The notes below the pieces were generated by a model, which was given only the letters and a program-made list of their open reading frames with translations, was not told the DNA's origin and ran no database searches. Shown here in pieces: positions 42,381 to 55,631 of a stretch of DNA of 64,000 bases. Numbering within the stretch: position 1 is the first letter of the stretch; every line of letters starts with the position of its first letter. The translations under genes were made by a program, and so were the position numbers. The DNA lies in assembly GCA_958299035.1 (NCBI GenBank), contig CATQJL010000316.1:13052347-13116346 (forward strand), given 5' to 3'. This stretch comes from Cylicocyclus nassatus (taxonomy: Eukaryota > Nematoda > Chromadorea > Rhabditida > Strongylidae).

Positions 42381-44159
42381 CGACAAATTACGAAGAGTCG
42401 CAATTGTGCCGAATCGCGCGAGTATGCCTTAGGCCTAAGACTTCTCTCACTCGTCACGTTTGAGCGTGACCCTTTCTAATCTCCGCACTTCTACGATGCG
42501 TTCGGCGGCGAAACAGAAAATTTTACTGAGTTGCAAAATGGAAGCAAAATGCGCTATCCTTCTGCTTGGAAGCTGAAGGCGCCATCCTTTCGTCTATAAC
42601 AAGCCGCTACAGAATCATTCAAAGTTTTTTCAGGCCCGGCCCTGTGCATACTTACGCATCTAGCATTGCCAGATGACTGCAAATCCAACACTGGTATACC
42701 ACAGATGCATAGTGTGCACAACGTCCGTAGTTTATCAATAGCCCTATAATCTGCACATTTAGAAGCTCGCTATGGGTCATTGTCAATTGGAGTGTTCCCC
42801 AGGTGTATCGCGACTGAAATCTCTTGGTGTATGCCTGGGGTCCATAGGTGCGGAAGGGAGAGCAGGATCCCCTTCAGGTAAAGGGTGTTTTACTATTGGC
42901 TGTTTACGACCTAGAAATTGAGAAGGGTAACTGGGCTTTGAGGTGAATGCTGACTGAGCGTACATGCCGATTAGGACTGGGGTATGCAAAGAGGGAAATC
43001 AATTGGTACAGTGTGTGATATGAAGAATTTTGTAATGCTTTGGTTCTGGAATGTCATCGAACAGAAACTTTTTAACTCAGGAAAGCGTTATGTCTCATCA
43101 TTCGACATACCACTCGAAAGCTTGAAAAAGTAAAATCGACGTTTTTTTTTCAGCTCTTCTGTAAATTCACACATAAAATTCTTTTATCTACCTGCAGCAC
43201 AAGCTATTTTTATGCGGTTACTTTACCATTCCTGAAAGGAAGGAGGAAGTGAGATAAAAAGAGGGTCGACATTTACTGGCAAAGTCTTTCTCTGCAACAT
43301 AGTTGGACAATTAGGCGCCTTGATATAATTTTGCGGAAAAATTTTCTTACAAAAACACGCATGTTTTCAGCTTAAATGCCATGTATCCCCGAGTAGAGAG
43401 GATGCTAGGAACAACGAAATGTTCTCGCGAGAAACCCTGTTTTCTGAGCTTTCTAAGGTGTGTAGATTGTCAGATGAGAAAACTTGTGGATGAAATGTGG
43501 AGAAATTACTAATAGCCTGCTCCATCCCGCCCCCTTAATGGCTTGGCTTTCATGGGTCGCCGGAGCAAGACTTTTTTAGAGCGGGCGAGCTTTATGCACA
43601 AACAATTTATACATCATTTGATAGTAGAACACGAGGAATCGACATGGACCCTTCTTTCTTCCCAACTGCTCTGAGAATCGAGATATGACAAAATTTATTT
43701 AGCTACAATATCAGCTAAATTTAGAATAATGTTATGCTTTATTTTCAAAACGAAAAGATAGTTCTCAAGGCTTTACATGTGCATGAAAAGCTCTAAGATC
43801 ATGGAATCTGATTGCTTCTTTATTTTTTATGCTCCCTGTAGATAGAAGATGTGATACGATTTTTCTTATTAGACATGCCACCATCATGAGAAGAACAGAC
43901 TTCCTACTCTTGCACAATTCTTGGATAATATATATTCATTTAACAATGCTGTTCATTCAAAGAATCGGGTCCCGCTCATTTTTTTACGTCTATTTCACTA
44001 TCAGACTAGACCATTCTGAGTGAGACAGGAGGTGTCAAACTTGTGTGGTTTCTCATCAAACGCCGTAAAAGAGCTGTCGTGTCATGCACGAACTCAGATA
44101 AAGCAGCTGCCGACGGTTTCAAACGAATTGTCCACTATTGCAAAAGTGTTTGAGTCTGC
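42381..44159. other. No gene seen
   Basis: A Pro-rich minus-strand frame at 42,783-42,989 has no splice or domain support. A CAGGCCCGGCCCTGTG sequence at 42,632 resembles hAT termini but has no partner. Confidence 0.4.
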
Positions 44160-44389
44160 CGTTACACCTTGATCTTAGCCTCAACTTTAGGTGTGAAAGC
44201 TATCCAGATGCCGGCCCAAAAGTGGAGGGGGTAGAGAAATTGCTTCACCTATCGCACCTATGGTTTGACTCTGACGTTAAGTTTTGACCCTCGTTGCAAC
44301 CTTAGGTGATAGGGCTATCCAGATGTCGGCCCAAAAGTGAAAAAAGTAGAAAATATGCTTCACCTATCGTACCCATGCTGGGGCCCTAT
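44160..44389. repeat. Diverged tandem duplication, 115 bp x 2
   Basis: Both units contain GGCTATCCAGATG or AGCTATCCAGATG followed by CGGCCCAAAAGTG and TGCTTCACCTATCG. TATCCAGATG recurs at 44,201 and 44,316. Confidence 0.75.
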
Positions 44390-44689
44390 AGCGAAGAAGA
44401 ATGCAATGCCATTGAAAATCTACGGCATTACGACGTTTAGGTCAAATCTTTTATACCTGCGTTATCTTACTCTATTAGTAATGCGCTAACGCCGTCTGTG
44501 CCCTAACAGCTAAGTTTAGCTCGCCAGCAAAGAGGTGAGTGATTCGGAGCAGAGGAATGCAAGCGGTTCTGCATTATTTCCAACTCTAAAAATTGAATCG
44601 TAGGCAGTCATCATAAAGTGAAACTCGCAGATCTGAAATGCATGAAGTTGAGCTTTAAAATGGTCAAAAATTCCACTGATGTGGAACGC

Positions 44690-45431
44690 GTTGAGTCGTT
44701 GATGATTTATTACAAAAGCACAAAAGTTCCCCCTCTACATATCGGCACACATGCCAAGGGTTCACTAGGAATAGTTCCATAACAATACGCAAATATATCA
44801 AGGTACGCCGGGTACGCCGCAACCACACAGACCACATCCACTTAGCCAACAATGAGCAAGCAAGTTCCACTATAAGGGATGGCTCTAGATGGCTCGGTTC
44901 GATAAGTGGGTCCTTCAGAATTTGCGCATCAAACAGGTCCACGCGGCTTTCGGCGCGCAAAACTAGATCACAAATCCAACTTTTTGCAAAGTCCTGATTT
45001 GCCTGACAAGTAGATCTGCGCTCCAAGAATTTTAGCTCAAAAGTGCTCAAAAAGTTTGCTTTTCTCCGAAAACAGTGCCAAAAAGTAGTGATCGCGTAGA
45101 AAGTCGATTTGGCAAGGTTTTACCTTAAAATCTGAAAAGATTTTTGCACGAACTTGTAGCCCAAAAAACTACAAGCTTTAAGATGATTACAAGCCAAAAT
45201 AAATTCAATTATCTATTCAAATTCGCATTTGTTCCTTGGCAAAAAAATTTTCTTTCCCAAAATTGCCGATCTTACATGGAGATGCTTCAAGAATGAACAA
45301 TTGTTTGCAATTCATTTATGATGTACAGCCTCGCGCGGTGAGTTTTAAACTCATCATTATGGAAGCACGAATAAGGTATACTGATAGCAAAGCCAGTGCG
45401 GCACCTCCGCGAAGCGGAGTTAACGCACTGG
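44690..45431 (+). mobile_element. Non-autonomous Helitron, copy 4, 5' end decayed
   Basis: The body matches copies 1-3 and the 3' end is GCACTGG before T. The terminal hairpin reads CTCCGC-GAA-GCGGAG: relative to the other copies both strands changed so pairing is kept. The 5' TC end was not located. Confidence 0.75.
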
Positions 45432-46432
45432 TATATATCAGGTTGATGCAAATTCCTGCACCAAAATAGGTACAGACCGCAATAATCCGAATAATTCTAT
45501 ATCCCAAATAGACTTCGGTATATCATTAGATAGCGCAAACCTAGCTCTACAAGATATTGCTCAAAAATCTGCACCAGCTTTGATCCACTCGAAGTTTTGA
45601 GCCGAAAACTGAAAAAAAAAACCATGCCTCCGAAAACCTTGAAACCAATCAATATAAAATTGTAACTTCGTTCAAAAAGCTCCTAGAAAATTTCTTTCTT
45701 GCTCACGCGTAGACATTCCACGTAAGACATCTATGTATGCGGTTGCTGTATTTTTTTTTCTCAGCTAGACGATGAGAAAACGAAGTTTTTCATGTTTTTC
45801 AAAACAATGCTGCGATGTTCTAGCACCAACAGTTGTATAGTACATGCCGTTAGCAGTAAAATTTTACATTTTCAGCCTTCTAAAACTGCTAGTTCACGAG
45901 AAGTGACGAATCTAGCTCTCTTTATCCAAAATTTTTATTGCCTAATTGCTAAAAATTCGATATTTCTCGTGAAGCAGCTGCTGTAAAGAGCTGAAAATTC
46001 ACATTCACAGCTCTGAGGTCCTATAGTATACAACTGTCAGTGCCAGAACATCGCAGCATTGTTTTGAAAAACAAGAAAAACTTTGTTTTCTCATCGCCTA
46101 GCTTGGAGAAAATACAGCAACCGCATAAATAGATGTCTTACATGGAATGTCTACGCGTGAGCAAGAAAGAAATTAATTAAGAGCTTTTTGAACGAAGTCA
46201 CAATTTTGTTTTGATTGATCTTAAGTTTTTCGGACGCATGGTTTTTTTTCAGTTTTCGGCTCAAAACTTCGAGTGGATTAATGCTGGTGCAGATTTTTGA
46301 GCACTATCTCGTAGAGCTAGGTTTGCGCTATCTAATGATATGTCGAAGTCTATTTGGGATATGGGATTATCTGGATTATTGTGGTCTGTACCTATTTTGG
46401 TGCAGGAATTATGCATCAACCCAATATATGAA
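45432..46432. repeat. Large fold-back element (about 470-bp arms)
   Basis: Arms 45,432-45,901 and 45,968-46,432 are complementary over nearly their full length around a spacer of about 66 bases. Tips are CAGGTTGATGCA and TGCATCAACCC near TATAT. The outer arm contains GCTCTACAAGAT and GAAGTTTTGAGC, also seen in a fragment at 63,220-63,290. It abuts Helitron copy 4. Confidence 0.8.
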
Positions 46433-46629
46433 GCAGAAAATCGTGTGTCTGTGCACATTCTCATAGTCGTAAAGAAGAGAGGTGAAGCGCATTCTGATTC
46501 GATAGTCATTGAGACATGGTAAGTACGTTAGGAAGCAAACTTAAGGCAAGTCTAAATCAAAAGAAGGATTTTGCTACTGAGAGGTCAAGCACAATGACTC
46601 CAAACGGAGTGGATTCTGGAATGCCGGCT

Positions 46630-47301
46630 AGTAACTTATGTTAACGGGCTTGGAGTGTTTACGTTTTTTTCGTGCGTGTGTCTGTCTGTTTCTCGAAATT
46701 CGTAGAGCAAGTTCCAGCCAACGTTCCGAACCCAAATTTTGCATAGCGCACGCTACCACCATGAAAGCCCACCATGCAAAAGCATGAGCGGATCCGATGG
46801 ATCCGTTGGAAATCGCGTCAAACGGATCCGCTAGCTTCTAGCTAGCAAAATTGGGTCCGTAGTACTACTTTTTGCAAGTGGTATGTTTGACAAGTAAATG
46901 CGCGAGCCATGAACTTTAGCCCACAAAATGATTAAAGTCAATACCTTTACAAAAACAGAGCAAAAAGAATTGGCTGTATAAATTGTCAATTTTGCGAGAT
47001 TTTACCTGAGCACTTGAAAAGTTTTTGCACAAAGATGTAGCTCCCGACAATTATTGTCCTTATGGCAACTAGCTAGCCATAAAATCTTGAAAAACCGATT
47101 CAAACTTGCATTTTTTTCGCGAGAAGTCTCGTCTATGCAAATTTACCGAGTTCTCATTAAAAAAGCTTTTGAAATGAGTTGTTATGATTCGTAATAATCA
47201 TCATTGCGCGATGAGTTTAATTGCCATTATTACAAGAGAATGATTATGACGTATAGATAGTAGAACAGTACAAGCCTCTGCGAAGTAGAGGTGACGCACT
47301 G
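46630..47301 (+). mobile_element. Non-autonomous Helitron, copy 5, diverged
   Basis: The start is altered to TAACTTATGTTAACGGGC and the end to GCACTG followed by T. The hairpin is CCTCTGC-GAA-GTAGAGG, with one G-U-type pair. It is the most diverged of the complete copies. Confidence 0.75.
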
Positions 47302-48093
47302 TTCTGAAATAAACCATGACAACAATTTGTTTCATTTCGTGTTGGTCAGCATCTGTGCGTTCCTAAACAGATCCCCGTAATCTAAGCTTGATGAATGCAT
47401 TTTTATAACAGCAGTCGGATCACTGCTGGCCCATAGCTAAGACAAGCTGTTCAAGAAGACTGGCCAAATGCCGTTCTTGCAAAACAAGCGCTCATCAAAG
47501 TTAGGAGAACAACGTTCTTCCCACTTTTCCCCTTTGCGAAGCTTGACGAAGTGAAATCGCTGCAGTTAAATACAAAGCTCTCGCTGCCACATTCAAAAAA
47601 TATTTGTACACAACGCCAATGTAGTCGAGTCCCAAGATCCCAAGTTTTCGAAGTAAGAGATCGTTGATTAGATACTCTTTCTCTTACTTTGAGAACGAAA
47701 CCATTGCATATGAACAACTCAGCACTGTGCAGTTACAACTTCAGTTTCAGTTTTCTACTTAGCGAAGTATTGATAAAGACTTACAGTCATGAAGAGTATT
47801 GTCGTCCAAGGACCATTGCTGTCGAACAACCACATAGAGGGGACTTAGTATGAAGAGTGAAACACCAAGTACATCCATTAGGGATTGGCCATAGTTTGCC
47901 CGTGTTGCCGGTGTTGAAAGCGTTGAATGTGAAATCACTAGTATTGCATCATTCTTCCTAGAGCGATCTCACCGGCAGGTGAGTGCGTCTCCAAGATTTG
48001 AAAACGCTGCAAGACCTCCCATAGGTAGGTCTTTTCTAATCTTTCTAATCTGCGGAACCCCAAACAATCAAGCAAATGTAAGGGTCCCTATAA
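47302..48093. other. No gene seen
   Basis: Short open frames only; no splice-supported exon or repeat was recognised. Confidence 0.4.
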
Positions 48094-48337
48094 CTACGCC
48101 GCAGGACGCAGCAGCCTGCCGCAGCACGCAGCGCCCTGCGGCGTGCCCCGGTGCAGTCTCATTAAAATTATTAGCTCGGTTGCTGTGGAAGAATCTTGAG
48201 AATACAAACGTGCAGCAAATATAGAGATACATCCATAACCATCAAGCTGTGCTGCCTGAGCGCGGATTTTCACTGCGACTGCAGCGGCGCATGCCGCCAG
48301 GACGCTGCTGCTGCGGCGTGCTTCTCCTGCGGCGTAG
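48094..48337. repeat. GC-rich inverted-repeat element (CTACGCCGCAGGA tips)
   Basis: CTACGCCGCAGGACGCAGCAG on the left pairs with the right end CTGCGGCGTGCTTCTCCTGCGGCGTAG in register. About 150 bases of ordinary composition lie between the arms. Two smaller inverted repeats follow: 48,366-48,446 (CGCTCGTACTCGCTT) and 48,511-48,720. Confidence 0.65.
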
Positions 48338-49129
48338 TATGAAAAAACCCTGGATGCTCAAGCAAGCCGCGCTCGTACTCGCTTTATTTCGTAATCAAAC
48401 CAAAGCTTTGGCTTGGTCAGCATGGAGAAGCGAGTACGCGACTGACAAAATTTTTGAAGATGTTTTGAAAATCGGCCCAGAGCGGCACAGCTACATTCTT
48501 ATCCCTGGGAATGAGAGTGCTGGGTGGGGCTCGGTCCTGCGCGACTGGGCTCTGCATCTCTTTCGCAAACATGCTCCCTAATCAATTTTGCATGCTTGCT
48601 TGGCGATTGAAGCTTCGCCTTTCCCACGCTCATGATGGGAAGGTAATCGAAGAGCACGCTCGCGAAAGAGTTGCAGTTTTGGAGAGGGCCCGCGCGGACC
48701 CGAGCCTCATTCAGCACCCGTTAATCCCGATGATCCAGACTCGTCAATTTTTTGAACGCACGGACTGAACATCACTGCGGAGCACGCGCGGTGAGCTCAA
48801 CGCATGCCCCAGCACAAATTTACCATTGTACAAGTCGTGCTTCCGTAACATTCCAGCCGCGCCGCGTATGGTTCGCAACGACTAAGCAGTCCGTGCAGTC
48901 AATCGACGCAACGTATGCGGTACTTTCAAAATGCAGCGTGCACACTGTACAGTCGGTTTCATCCCGGAACAGGCGGAACATTCTACGTGGGGCAGCGCGT
49001 GCGTACCAACGGAGCTCCCGAGCGCATAGCGTTAGCAATTTGCCAAGCTAAAACTAAGGAGGATAAAGAGACGCAGACTTGAGTTTTCAGCACGATATAG
49101 TGTACTGTAGCTGCGAAACGGCGCAAACC

Positions 49130-50170
49130 CTTGCGAAACGGACGCTCCAATTTCCGCCTAAGGGAGCTTCCAGACCGTGCCGTTTTCCGCTTTTGCTGAC
49201 GTTAGCCTTTTCGCGCCGGTTGCCGCTATTGCAGCCGAAGCGCAGTGGGTTAAGTCATTGTCTCCCTGTCGCGCGTGAAGCGCGAAAACCTATGAAATCG
49301 ACCTATTTTTCTGTTTTTTTAAATCTATTTATTAATTTGTCTGTTATAGGCTGGTTTCCAGGTACGATTTTCTGAATAATGGTTGCTCGAACACTGTAAC
49401 ATCACCGTTGCAGGCATATGCGCTGAGTATCGCCTACATTGAGCTGGAGTTTACAAAGTGACTTGTTCATTCCTTTTTTTCTACTTTTTGTTGAGCTCAA
49501 TTGTTGTGCTTTTTGTGAACGATGCGGTTTGAAAATATGCATGCAAAACTGAAGAGCATTGCAAATCCATGATGAGGCATGGACGCAAGCATGGAAAACC
49601 GCAACACTTACAACATATATAAAATATGAGCTTAAATATGCTGATTACTCCATGTGTTTCTTGCTACTCACCTTTTTATTTCATGGTAAGTTCAGGTCTC
49701 ATATTTTATGTGGGTGATGCAGTATCTCCATGCTACTCCGTGCCATCATGGATTTGCACAAATGCGCTTCATTATCGCACCTAGCTTTTCAATCGTGTCA
49801 GTCACAAAAGCATGTAGCCTTGAGCAAAACAAAAATTGAAAAAGAAACGCAATGAGCAGTCCGCTCTGTGAACTCCAGCTGAACATAGGCAATACGTAGC
49901 GCATTTGCGCTCAACGGTGATGTTTCAAGCCTTCAAGCAACCATTGTCCGAAAACTCGTACCTGGAAACCAGTCCATAAACATATCAACAAACAGATGTT
50001 GAAAAAAACACAAAAAATAGGTTGATTAGTGAGTTTTCGCGCCACATGCGCGCCAGTGAGACATTGGCTTGACCTACTGCGCTTCGGCGGCAACAGCGGC
50101 AACCAGCGCGAAAGCGGCTAACGGCTGCAGAAGCGGCAACCGGCGAAGTTTGGAAGCTCCCTAAAATGGG
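49130..50170. repeat. Large fold-back element, about 1 kb
   Basis: The left arm contains GGGAGCTTCCAGACCG, GCGCGCCGGTTGCCGCT-like and GGCTGGTTTCCAGGTACGA; the right arm carries their complements, ending GGAAGCTCCC. Pairing continues inward through ATCCATGATG/CATCATGGAT to a centre near 49,650. Open frames on both strands reflect the arms. Confidence 0.7.
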
Positions 50171-52092
50171 TCGAAACTTTCTGTACACTCGGGGCTTGCC
50201 TGCGATATGGTCAATGTGCTCGATTTGTTTTTAGGATCACTTACGGATTCCCTATTACTCTGAGAGCTGGCAGCATGCAGAGCGTACGCGGCGTTCGCTA
50301 ACGGTGCACTTTTAACATGCGCCGCGTACGCGGGCGTGGCCCAACCCTTAGAGAAGTAAGCTTGGTAACAAATATGTGTATCATAAGGATAGTTGCTCTG
50401 CTGTACAAATCCGTATTGGACAGTAAGGCATCAAGGACAACGGCCAGAGTTTATTTGACACATTACCATAGAAAGAAAGCGTATATGGAAACAAGGCTCT
50501 GCACAGATCGCTTGGAACAGGGACGGCACGAGGGTGGCAAATGGACATTGCTGAAACGACTCGCCTTTGACTCTGTCGATTTTTACGTTCCTACTTGATC
50601 CCGCCAGCTGCATAGGTCGTTCGATTGAAGCGCGCTTTCTACCTCGAATGAACCGGCGTCGTTGCTTTCTTGGATTTTAGTAAGGAGGGGAGGAGTTTCG
50701 GAACCAAAATGTTGCTTTATACTAAATTTTATGTGTAGAACAGCTTTTATGTAAAAATTTTGGAAAACTTATGCTTTGTGGTGATGTGAAGCACTCGAGG
50801 TAGAAAACGCGGTGACTGACATTTTGGCAGCACTTCTTAATCCATTATTCGAAAGCGATATGAAGTCCAATTTCTACCATAGACTGACAAAGAGGGATAC
50901 TTCGTTATGAATACGTACATAAAGCTAATTTTTTCTACTTTTTTCTAACCAAGTTAATCAAGTTTGAAAACCATGCTTTTTAGCCATTAGGAAACACTGA
51001 AAAATGTAATAAGTAGTGGTGTGTAGAGCTTGTTGACGTAATTTGGCGTGCTGATCACGGAATCATACCCAATTTACATGAAGAGCTTCTTTGGTGACCT
51101 TACGATATGTGTAAGGTACAAAATTTGCAATTTGCCTGAGACTTCGTTAGTCGAGTTAATCAGCATGCTGTTCACGACAGTCATTCCTTCAGTGGAGTTG
51201 TGAAATCTTTGCGCGTTTTTCTTCTTCACCTTACTCAATCGTAGTATTTTCTCAAATTTTTTCTGAACAAATTTGCCTTTTGATCACAACCCCCCCCCCT
51301 TGCCCTTACCTTCTATACGACCCGCCAGGTCGGGCGCGCCTCCACGCTGAGCCCTCGTTATGATTCATTCCGTAACTGGAGACTTTTGAGACAATTTCGA
51401 GGAATTTTTTGTCCACACTTAAAAGGATGCTAGGATCGTAGCACTTGCGTTCGAAAACAATTATTTTTTTAAAAGCGATAAAAGTACGCAAATGCCACCC
51501 GCGTGTCAGTGGCCATTTTGTTTTCAAATGACATGTGTACGTATCTGTCACCGGATTCAATGTTACATAGTGCTTCGACAAAGCTTCTAGATAAGTACTC
51601 ATTTCCTTTCCACAATGAAATTGATCTCTAACCTAATTTTGAGTCCATTTCTGCTTTTCTTTTGCTCATTCGTACCCCTAAAATGTGCTGTTTTTGAGCA
51701 TGTGGCAAACACATGACTTTTTTAAAACGCCGATAATTTTCTTGTCAGATCATCCTAGATTTGCGCTTACAGTATAGGCTGCTGCATGACGAAAGCGCAA
51801 CACCTTCGGGCGCGAACGCGGCTTTATTAGCAGCAGAGCACAAGAGGCGCAGGATTTACAACGGTGAAGATACGCGCGCGTCGCATTCGCGCCCGCTCAA
51901 CTAACATCGCTTCTGCGCCTTCGTCATGAAGCAAGCTTTATGTTGCAGCCGAGAACTTGCTTTATCATGTGGTGTGTTCCTTGCATCACAGGAACATTTT
52001 TTTTATGAAGAAGCAGAAGATTCTCTGGAATATATCTGCGTGTTGCGCGCAACCAGTCACGCGCAAATAATTCTGTCGCACACTGTAAACCT
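50171..52092. other. No gene seen
   Basis: A GCGTACGCGGCG/CGCCGCGTACGC inverted pair lies at 50,283-50,331. No exon with supporting splice sites was found in the remainder. Confidence 0.4.
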
Positions 52093-52284
52093 TCTCGAAA
52101 GATTTTGAGACAAGAGAGTTTTTAACAACCAAACAGTAGGCATATTTTTGGGACACCCTTTATAACATATAAGAAGATGTAGTACGAATTATCAAAAATC
52201 ATAGCTTTACAACTTCAAGGAAAAGACAAACCTTTGCGCCCAATCAATATATGCAGATGTCATGACGTAATCAACAATATATTA

Positions 52285-53293
52285 GGCCGGTGCAAAAGTT
52301 TTGTCAGTTTTTTCGATCCATCGGCAAACAGAATGAAGATAAGCTAACACTTCAAAATGTATCCGATGCAGAATTTCTTCCTCTTTCCAGCTGCCAAACT
52401 ATCATTGTGTTTCGTTGCGAGAGTGACGAGACTTGCTGGAAATTACAACCACCTGTTTTTACCATGTCCAACTTTCGCTAATTTTCAAAATTTTTATATG
52501 AGAATTTCGGAGGAGCCCAAATAACCAACAGATAGGGCAAACCTTTTGCCAACAGAAGCAATTTTTTGTAGCTCTATGGCTTGTCTTTCAGAATTTCTAC
52601 GATTTATTTTTTGAAGTAACCTAATTTTACATTCAGCCTATTTCAAGTTTGTAAAACACAAAATGTTAAACGCTTCAGTTACCATTCGATGTAACTTTTT
52701 CTCCTCCTTTTGATACTTGTCTTTTTTGCCGGGAAAGGCGAAATTTGTGGGGGAAAATCGCAGTATTTCTCAATTTCAGGAGTGTGCACTGACGTATCCT
52801 ACGTTTCAAAATCTTCATGATTTGAAGCGAAAATCGCTCATGTACTGTGTAATGGTAGCGATAGTAATAATCGAGTGTTGAACCCTCAGTATTCTGCAGG
52901 TTTTGCAGTGTTTGGTGCAATAACAGGTTATGCGTTTTCTCCATAACACAAGACTTTTAGAAAATTACTTAACAAAAGTTTGAAAAAGCAGCTGAAGAAA
53001 GAAAAGAATTGCTTCTGTTGACAAAAGGTCTGCCCTATCTGCTGGTTATTGTGCCTTCTCACAAAGTCTCATACAAAAATTCTGAAAAATAGCGAAAGTT
53101 AGAGATGGTAAAAACAAGTGGTTGTAATTTCCAGCAAGTATTTCGTCATTCTCGCAACGAAACACAATGATATTTTAACACCTGGAAAGAGGAAGAAATT
53201 CTGCATCGGATATATTTTGAAATGTTAGCTTATCTTCATTCTAACGTGTTTGCCGATGGATTGAAAAAAACTGACGAAACTTTTGCACCGACC
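52285..53293. mobile_element. Mariner-like fold-back element (1,009 bp)
   Basis: The termini GGCCGGTGCAAAAGTTTTGT and CGAAACTTTTGCACCGACC are flanked by TA. The arms stay complementary for more than 300 bases. A central minus-strand frame is not a transposase. Confidence 0.8.
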
Positions 53294-53534
53294 TAATAGA
53301 TCTAACAGGCTGCAGCAAACTAATGGTATCTTCGGTCAGCTCGATTTGCTATAAAATGTATTTAGTATTCCTCAAACTCAATAGGCAACAATTTAAATGT
53401 CTATCCATTCCCTTCTGTAAAACTAATGATTTATCTATGTCTCCTTCGCTTGCACGTTTCGATAATTTATCATCATTTAACAAAAATAAGTTTCAACATT
53501 GTCCTTAAAGATGGATTCATCCTGATTCGAACAC

Positions 53535-54853
53535 CCCATATATTGTCATTTCCGGCACTTCCTGAAAGGAATGCAAGAAATCATTGATACCAGGATACAC
53601 AGCATAAAAATGAGATTCGTGACAATCTTAAAGAAGCATTGCGCGCCCAACGCTTTCTTGCCAGGTTCATAATTATACGAACACCTCAATCACAGCTATT
53701 TTTTTCTTAACGATGCAACCCATGGGGTTTGAACTTTCATGCAAATCTAAGATCTCAAAGTCTGAGATTACTACTACGCGCCGAACGTAATAATGCTTGA
53801 AAAGGAGATTTTTACTTCACTTTCATAGCTCAAAATGGCCTCAAAACATGTTGGCTCCAAAAATGCCTGCTTTATCGAATTTCAAACCTTTACTTAGCTC
53901 ATACGGCTAAAAAAATAAGAAATCAATGAATATTCTGCTCAGCGCTCAGAAAATATTGATGTGACCCAGTTACCAACGCAGTCCCTAACTCGCCATAAGG
54001 TCGGTACACTTTTAAGCCTCAAAACTCCACTTCTGCCGTCCGCAAGCTCTGTGATGTTGTAAGCACATGGCACATTTGATTTTGTAAGGCATATATTTTA
54101 TACGTATACGGCGTACAAAATTTCATGTTTTGTTGAAAAAATTCATCTGTAGAGACCTTGTTTCCATCAAGCATTCGTCATTCAATGAAAACAAATACAA
54201 ATCAGCGCAAGCATGCCTTATCTTGTTTTTTAGCTCTAGCACTTTGAGAATGGCATTGCAGGGAGTTCAGAAACATTATCAATTATGTGTAATCATACAG
54301 ATGATGCATTACATCATTACAAAGCTTTGCGGACGGCAGAAGTCGAATTTTAAGGCTGAAAAGTGTGCCAACCCTATAGTGAGCTTGGGGCTGAGTTGGC
54401 AACTGGAACGACTATATCAATATTTTTTAAGCGCTGAGCAGCACATTTACTGATTGCTTATTTTTTAGCCGCGTAGCTGAATAAGGGCTTGAAATTTTGA
54501 CAAAGCAGGCGTTTTTAGATCCGACATGCTTTGAGGCCATTTTGATCTATAAAAGTGAAGTAAAGATCTCCTTTTCAAACATTATTACGTTCGGCGCGTA
54601 GTATTCATCTCAGACTTTGAGATTTTAGATTTACATAAAAGTTCAAACCCCCTAGGTTGCATCGTTAAGAGAAAAAATTAGCTATAATTGAGGTGCTCGT
54701 ATAGTTGTGAACCTGCCGAGAAAACGTTGGGCGCACAATGCTTCTTTAAGATTGACACCGAATCTCATTTTTATGCTGTGTATACTGTTTTCGGCTACGC
54801 TGGTACCAATGATTTCTTGCAATTCTTTCAGAAGTGCAAACGACAATATATGG
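53535..54853. repeat. Large fold-back element (about 530-bp arms)
   Basis: The ends CCATATATTGTCATTT and GACAATATATGG pair, and the arms continue inward through TTACGTTCGGCGCGTAGTA and GCGGACGGCAGAAGT. A unique centre of about 240 bases is left. No target duplication is certain. Confidence 0.75.
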
Positions 54854-55351
54854 ATCGTATAATTATGAACCGATCTTTATGTAATATCCACCTTTTGTTT
54901 CAATTGAAATAGTGGCCAGAGGTACTTTTTCTCTTTGAGCAAGCAGATAATGGTTCCATGTTTGCTTCTATCTAATAACTATCGCGGCGAGTTTCGGCGG
55001 TGAGGGCTTTGTAGTATAATGCAGGTTCTCCGCACGCACGTTAGAGTTGACTATGAATCCCACGATACACTGTAACGCGCACGAAGCTTAGAGTTATCAC
55101 TCCTTGCGCTTTGGGTGGCGCTGTCTCTCGTGCAGAACTTAGGCAATGCTTCCCTGCTAGTGATAAATTACTGGTTACAAAGTATCCTGCTTGCTTAAAT
55201 TTGGTCCAAGCACCTTTTAGCTCACAGTCAACTCAAAATCATAACCCAGGCGTTTTGCAGAAATATTATATTTGCTTCAAACATAAGATTTTTCATAATC
55301 GGAATTTTTTAATTCATTATAGGAAACTCTTAACACGGCCTATTCCTCAAA

Positions 55352-55631
55352 ATGCGAGGCCTCATTATAATCTTCGCAGTAATTACTACAGCTTCTTCTC
55401 TATGTAAAGACGGAGATGTGGAATACGAGAAAGATCAGAAATGGGTACAGCACAACCTAAACTTTTATTGTTGCTTACATTCCAATTCAGATCGAAGGCA
55501 GCTTTGTGAGGCAGTGCCAAGAAGTGGACGACGGCTCACAGAAGGGCTGGAGAATTGATATATTAGCTTGCCTCACAGTTTTTTATCAGGAGGTCGGTGA
55601 ATATCACTATACTCGGAATGAAAATATTTAG
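55352..55631 (+). CDS. Small secreted Cys-containing protein, possibly incomplete
   Basis: Exon 1 (55,352-55,444) encodes a signal peptide (MRGLIIIFAVITTASS) then CKDGDVEYEKDQKW. A 46-base intron with a GTACAG donor and a CAATTCAG acceptor joins in phase to exon 2 (from 55,491), giving a mature start with the pattern C.DG...Y....KW..GSF...C and then GW.....ACL. As I recall, nematodes have many secreted proteins with this C-DG-Y-W-F-C-W-CL spacing and of unknown function. Unspliced, the frame ends at 55,558 in unrelated sequence. Exon 2 stays open to TAG at 55,629 (77 residues), but a donor at 55,578 (GTTTTT) could lead to further exons, which I did not find. Confidence 0.5.

Noticed and set aside
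49079..50188. Open frames around 49.1-50.2 kb as genes
   Set aside because: They lie in the arms of a large fold-back element and mirror each other on opposite strands.
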